From CAZESH01 sp964514665 (GTDB lineage: Bacteria > Bacillota > Bacilli > Paenibacillales > KCTC-25726): a DNA stretch of 8,295 bases. Under the pieces are notes generated by a model, which was not told where the DNA came from, searched no databases, and was given only the letters and a program-made list of their open reading frames with translations. This document shows positions 6,922 to 8,295 of this stretch, in pieces. A program made the translations under genes and the position numbers. Numbering within the stretch: position 1 is the first letter of the stretch; every line of letters begins with the position of its first letter. The stretch lies in NCBI GenBank assembly GCA_964514665.1, contig CAZESH010000195.1, positions 1 to 8,295 of the forward strand, written 5' to 3'.

Positions 6922-7036
6922 TTGAACGCATCGTCAGGAAATCCTTTTGAAGAAAACGCATATCGCTTCCGCTGACTTGCCGCTTATTCCATTCCGACCT
7001 TATCCCGGCCCTTATCTTGACAACAAGGCGGGGGCG

Positions 7037-7072
7037 ATTTGACTTAAACTTCCACATTTGCCCATGTCAAAT
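7037..7072. repeat. Inverted repeat upstream of the phosphoesterase gene
   Basis: ATTTGAC (7037-7043) and GTCAAAT (7066-7072) form a perfect 7-bp inverted repeat with 22 bases between the arms. The right arm overlaps the candidate -35 box of the phosphoesterase promoter, so it could be an operator. A 7-bp repeat over this distance can arise by chance. Confidence 0.3.
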
Positions 7073-7093
7073 TTCGATTCGCAAGAATTTAAT
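7064..7093 (+). promoter_or_regulatory. Candidate promoter of the metallophosphoesterase gene
   Basis: ATGTCA (7064-7069, four of six matches to TTGACA) and TTTAAT (7088-7093, five of six to TATAAT) are separated by 18 bases, which suits a housekeeping sigma factor. Transcription would start near 7100, leaving about 33 bases of leader with GGAG at 7121-7124. Confidence 0.35.
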
Positions 7094-7132
7094 GACTAGT
7101 GACCATTTATTATTCATGTCGGAGTGAGACCA

Positions 7133-8005
7133 GTGAGTATCATAAAACAGACATTGCATGAGAGATCAGAAAGACTGCTTGCAGAAAGAATGAAGAAAAT
7201 CAAGCCGACCCAGGGGAAATTCAAATTTATTTTCTTGGGTGACAGCAGAGGACCTGATGAGAAACATTTTCTTGGTGAGGCATATGAATCGGTTCTTCAA
7301 CAAGCTGTAGCCAAGAATCCTTTGTTTATTATACATGGCGGTGATACTGTATACAGAGGCAGAAGACCCTATCTTAAGCACTTCGTTCAAGTCACAAAAA
7401 AAATAGCACCCGACATTCCTGTATTTGTTCTTGTTGGAAACCACGATCAACTTCCCACCGGAGTCAGTAATTTGGAGAATTTCAGGAGAATAATCGGTCG
7501 TGTTCATTTTATCGTCAATGTTCCCCGGTTTTGCTTCAGGATTATCGCACTAAATAATATCATACACCCCAGAGGCCCCAATACCCATGCGGAATATGGT
7601 TTCACACCAAGAGAGATTGCTTATCTGAAGTCACAGTTGAACAAGAACATTCCAAAAAATACAGTTTTGGCAATGCACACGCCTCCGGCAGTCGGCAGAT
7701 GGTCAACTCATGGATTCCCGGTAAATACCGCAACAAGCAAAAAATTCTTTGATTTGTTATCAAGGCACAGCAACAAGGTGAAAAAAGTTCTTGTAAGCCA
7801 TATCCATGCCTATGACGAGGAATTCATGCGGAAAAACAACCCGATTCTGCTTGGAAGAGGAATCGACTATGTCTTGTCGGGAGGAGCAGGCGCCCCTATC
7901 AGAGAACAAGAACGTTTTATTTGGAATGGGTTCCACTTTGTCGAATTCTCTGTTACAAAAAATCGTATCAGCTCCCCAGACCTCTGGAGAGTTTTTTCCA
8001 ATTAA
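7133..8005 (+). CDS. Calcineurin-like metallophosphoesterase (soluble)
   Basis: A predicted metal-dependent phosphoesterase; substrate unknown. The protein has 290 residues and no signal peptide or membrane helix, so it is probably cytoplasmic. The family motifs appear in order: FLGDSRG (Asp37), HGGDTV (Asp71), VGNHD (Asn103, His104), AMHTPP (His182) and VSHIHAYDE (His223, His225). In motif I the usual Asp-x-His reads Asp-x-Arg (37-39), a variant I believe occurs in some branches of the family, but one metal ligand is not the textbook residue. The final GHxH glycine is Ser222. I chose the GTG at 7133 because GGAG ends 8 bases upstream; the in-frame GTG at 7124 overlaps that site. The gene is clearly more AT-rich than the transport locus to its left, is transcribed divergently from it, and converges on the decarboxylase gene at right. 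It seems functionally unrelated to the sugar locus. Confidence 0.88.
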   Translation: MSIIKQTLHERSERLLAERMKKIKPTQGKFKFIFLGDSRGPDEKHFLGEAYESVLQQAVAKNPLFIIHGGDTVYRGRRPYLKHFVQVTKKIAPDIPVFVLVGNHDQLPTGVSNLENFRRIIGRVHFIVNVPRFCFRIIALNNIIHPRGPNTHAEYGFTPREIAYLKSQLNKNIPKNTVLAMHTPPAVGRWSTHGFPVNTATSKKFFDLLSRHSNKVKKVLVSHIHAYDEEFMRKNNPILLGRGIDYVLSGGAGAPIREQERFIWNGFHFVEFSVTKNRISSPDLWRVFSN

Positions 8006-8067
8006 CTCACGCAGATCGATTGACCACAAAACATAAGAAGCACGATCCTTTTGAGCACCAAGTGCTA

Positions 8068-8295
8068 TTAAACAGGACAGGACAAAAGTGCACTCCAGAT
8101 AACTTCCACGTCTTCAGCATTTGTTCGCCAGTTGCTGAAGGCCGCCCTAATACCTGGTATTCCTTGATAAATGGTTGGTGTCATAAATACATGACCATCC
8201 TGCTTCAGAACATCTAGAAAGTGCTTAATGTCCTTAAAAGGTAAGCGTCCAATAACTCGGTGGATAGAAAAAGAGCAAGAACTCATGTAAACTGA
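8068..8295 (-). CDS. PLP-dependent decarboxylase (group II family), C-terminal part, cut by the window edge
   Basis: The last 75 codons of a gene entering from the right edge. The frame is open to the edge, so the ATG at 8286 need not be the start. The recognisable stretch is FLDVLKQDGHVFMTPTIYQG followed by IPGIRAAFSNWRTNAEDVEVIW, which resembles the C-terminal small domain of pyridoxal-phosphate decarboxylases acting on amino acids (glutamate, aromatic or diaminobutyrate decarboxylase group). The catalytic lysine would lie upstream, outside the window, so substrate and integrity cannot be judged. The first 20 or so visible residues are less family-like, so a damaged gene is possible. It converges on the phosphoesterase gene, with 62 bases between the two stops. 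Confidence 0.7.
   Translation of the reverse strand, partial: SVYMSSCSFSIHRVIGRLPFKDIKHFLDVLKQDGHVFMTPTIYQGIPGIRAAFSNWRTNAEDVEVIWSALLSCPV

Larger units (their letters stand above)
6823..7132. other. Divergent intergenic region
   Basis: About 310 bases separate the divergent regulator and phosphoesterase genes. The left part (6823-6921) holds the regulator leader and its weak promoter. The right part (7037-7124) holds an inverted repeat, a candidate promoter and the GGAG ribosome binding site of the phosphoesterase gene. In the middle (6922-7036) I see a lone TTGACA at 7017-7022 without a matching -10 box, and nothing else. No short gene is apparent on either strand. Confidence 0.6.

Noticed and set aside
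7017..7022. Perfect TTGACA as a plus-strand -35 box
   Set aside because: No acceptable -10 hexamer lies 16-19 bases downstream.
7108..7113. TATTAT as a -10 box for the phosphoesterase gene
   Set aside because: It would place the transcription start on the GGAG ribosome binding site and has no -35 partner.
7166..7507. A minus-strand frame inside the phosphoesterase gene
   Set aside because: It is antisense to the catalytic motifs of the phosphoesterase and has no ribosome binding site or recognisable product.
8053..8066. Small hairpin AGCAC-CAA-GTGCT between the convergent stops, considered as a shared terminator
   Set aside because: The stem has only 5 bp and no U tract on either strand; support is too weak to call a terminator.

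Overview
The window looks like chromosomal DNA from a Gram-positive Bacillota, most likely Paenibacillaceae (Paenibacillus, Cohnella or a relative). The reasons are strong Shine-Dalgarno sequences, frequent GTG starts, a sugar-binding lipoprotein, a YesM/YesN-type two-component pair beside sugar ABC transport genes, and a perfect match to the CcpA cre consensus. This placement rests on gene style, not on a database search.

Positions 1 to about 6880 form one minus-strand carbohydrate sensing and uptake locus. In transcription order it holds an AraC-type response regulator (6822 to 5266), a YesM/LytS-type sensor histidine kinase (5276 to 3531, overlapping the regulator by 11 bases), a sugar-binding lipoprotein (3351 to 2011), a MalF/LacF-type permease (1889 to 984) and a MalG/LacG-type permease (991 to 167, overlapping its partner by 8 bases). 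A hairpin terminator lies at 63-91. There is no ATPase gene and no glycoside hydrolase here, so the importer probably borrows a shared MsmX-type ATPase from elsewhere. The likely circuit is this: the kinase senses an extracellular sugar or the loaded binding protein, phosphorylates the regulator, and the regulator activates the transporter operon, while CcpA overrides it when preferred carbon is present.

The non-coding parts carry most of the unexpected signal. The 178-base gap before the binding-protein gene holds a perfect cre, a 15-base direct repeat whose copies lie 60 bases apart (possible regulator sites), and an extended -10 box. The binding protein to permease gap holds a long inverted repeat with a competing short hairpin, suggesting attenuation or mRNA processing. 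The regulator leader holds two mutually exclusive stems next to the likely ribosome binding site.

From about 7100 the character changes. A more AT-rich plus-strand gene encodes a soluble calcineurin-like metallophosphoesterase (7133-8005). It converges on the C-terminal end of a PLP-dependent decarboxylase gene that enters from the right edge on the minus strand (8068-8295). I see no mobile element, CRISPR array, tRNA or rRNA. I do not see clear evidence of a wholly new system: the genes belong to known families, and what may be new is the regulatory RNA and operator structure.
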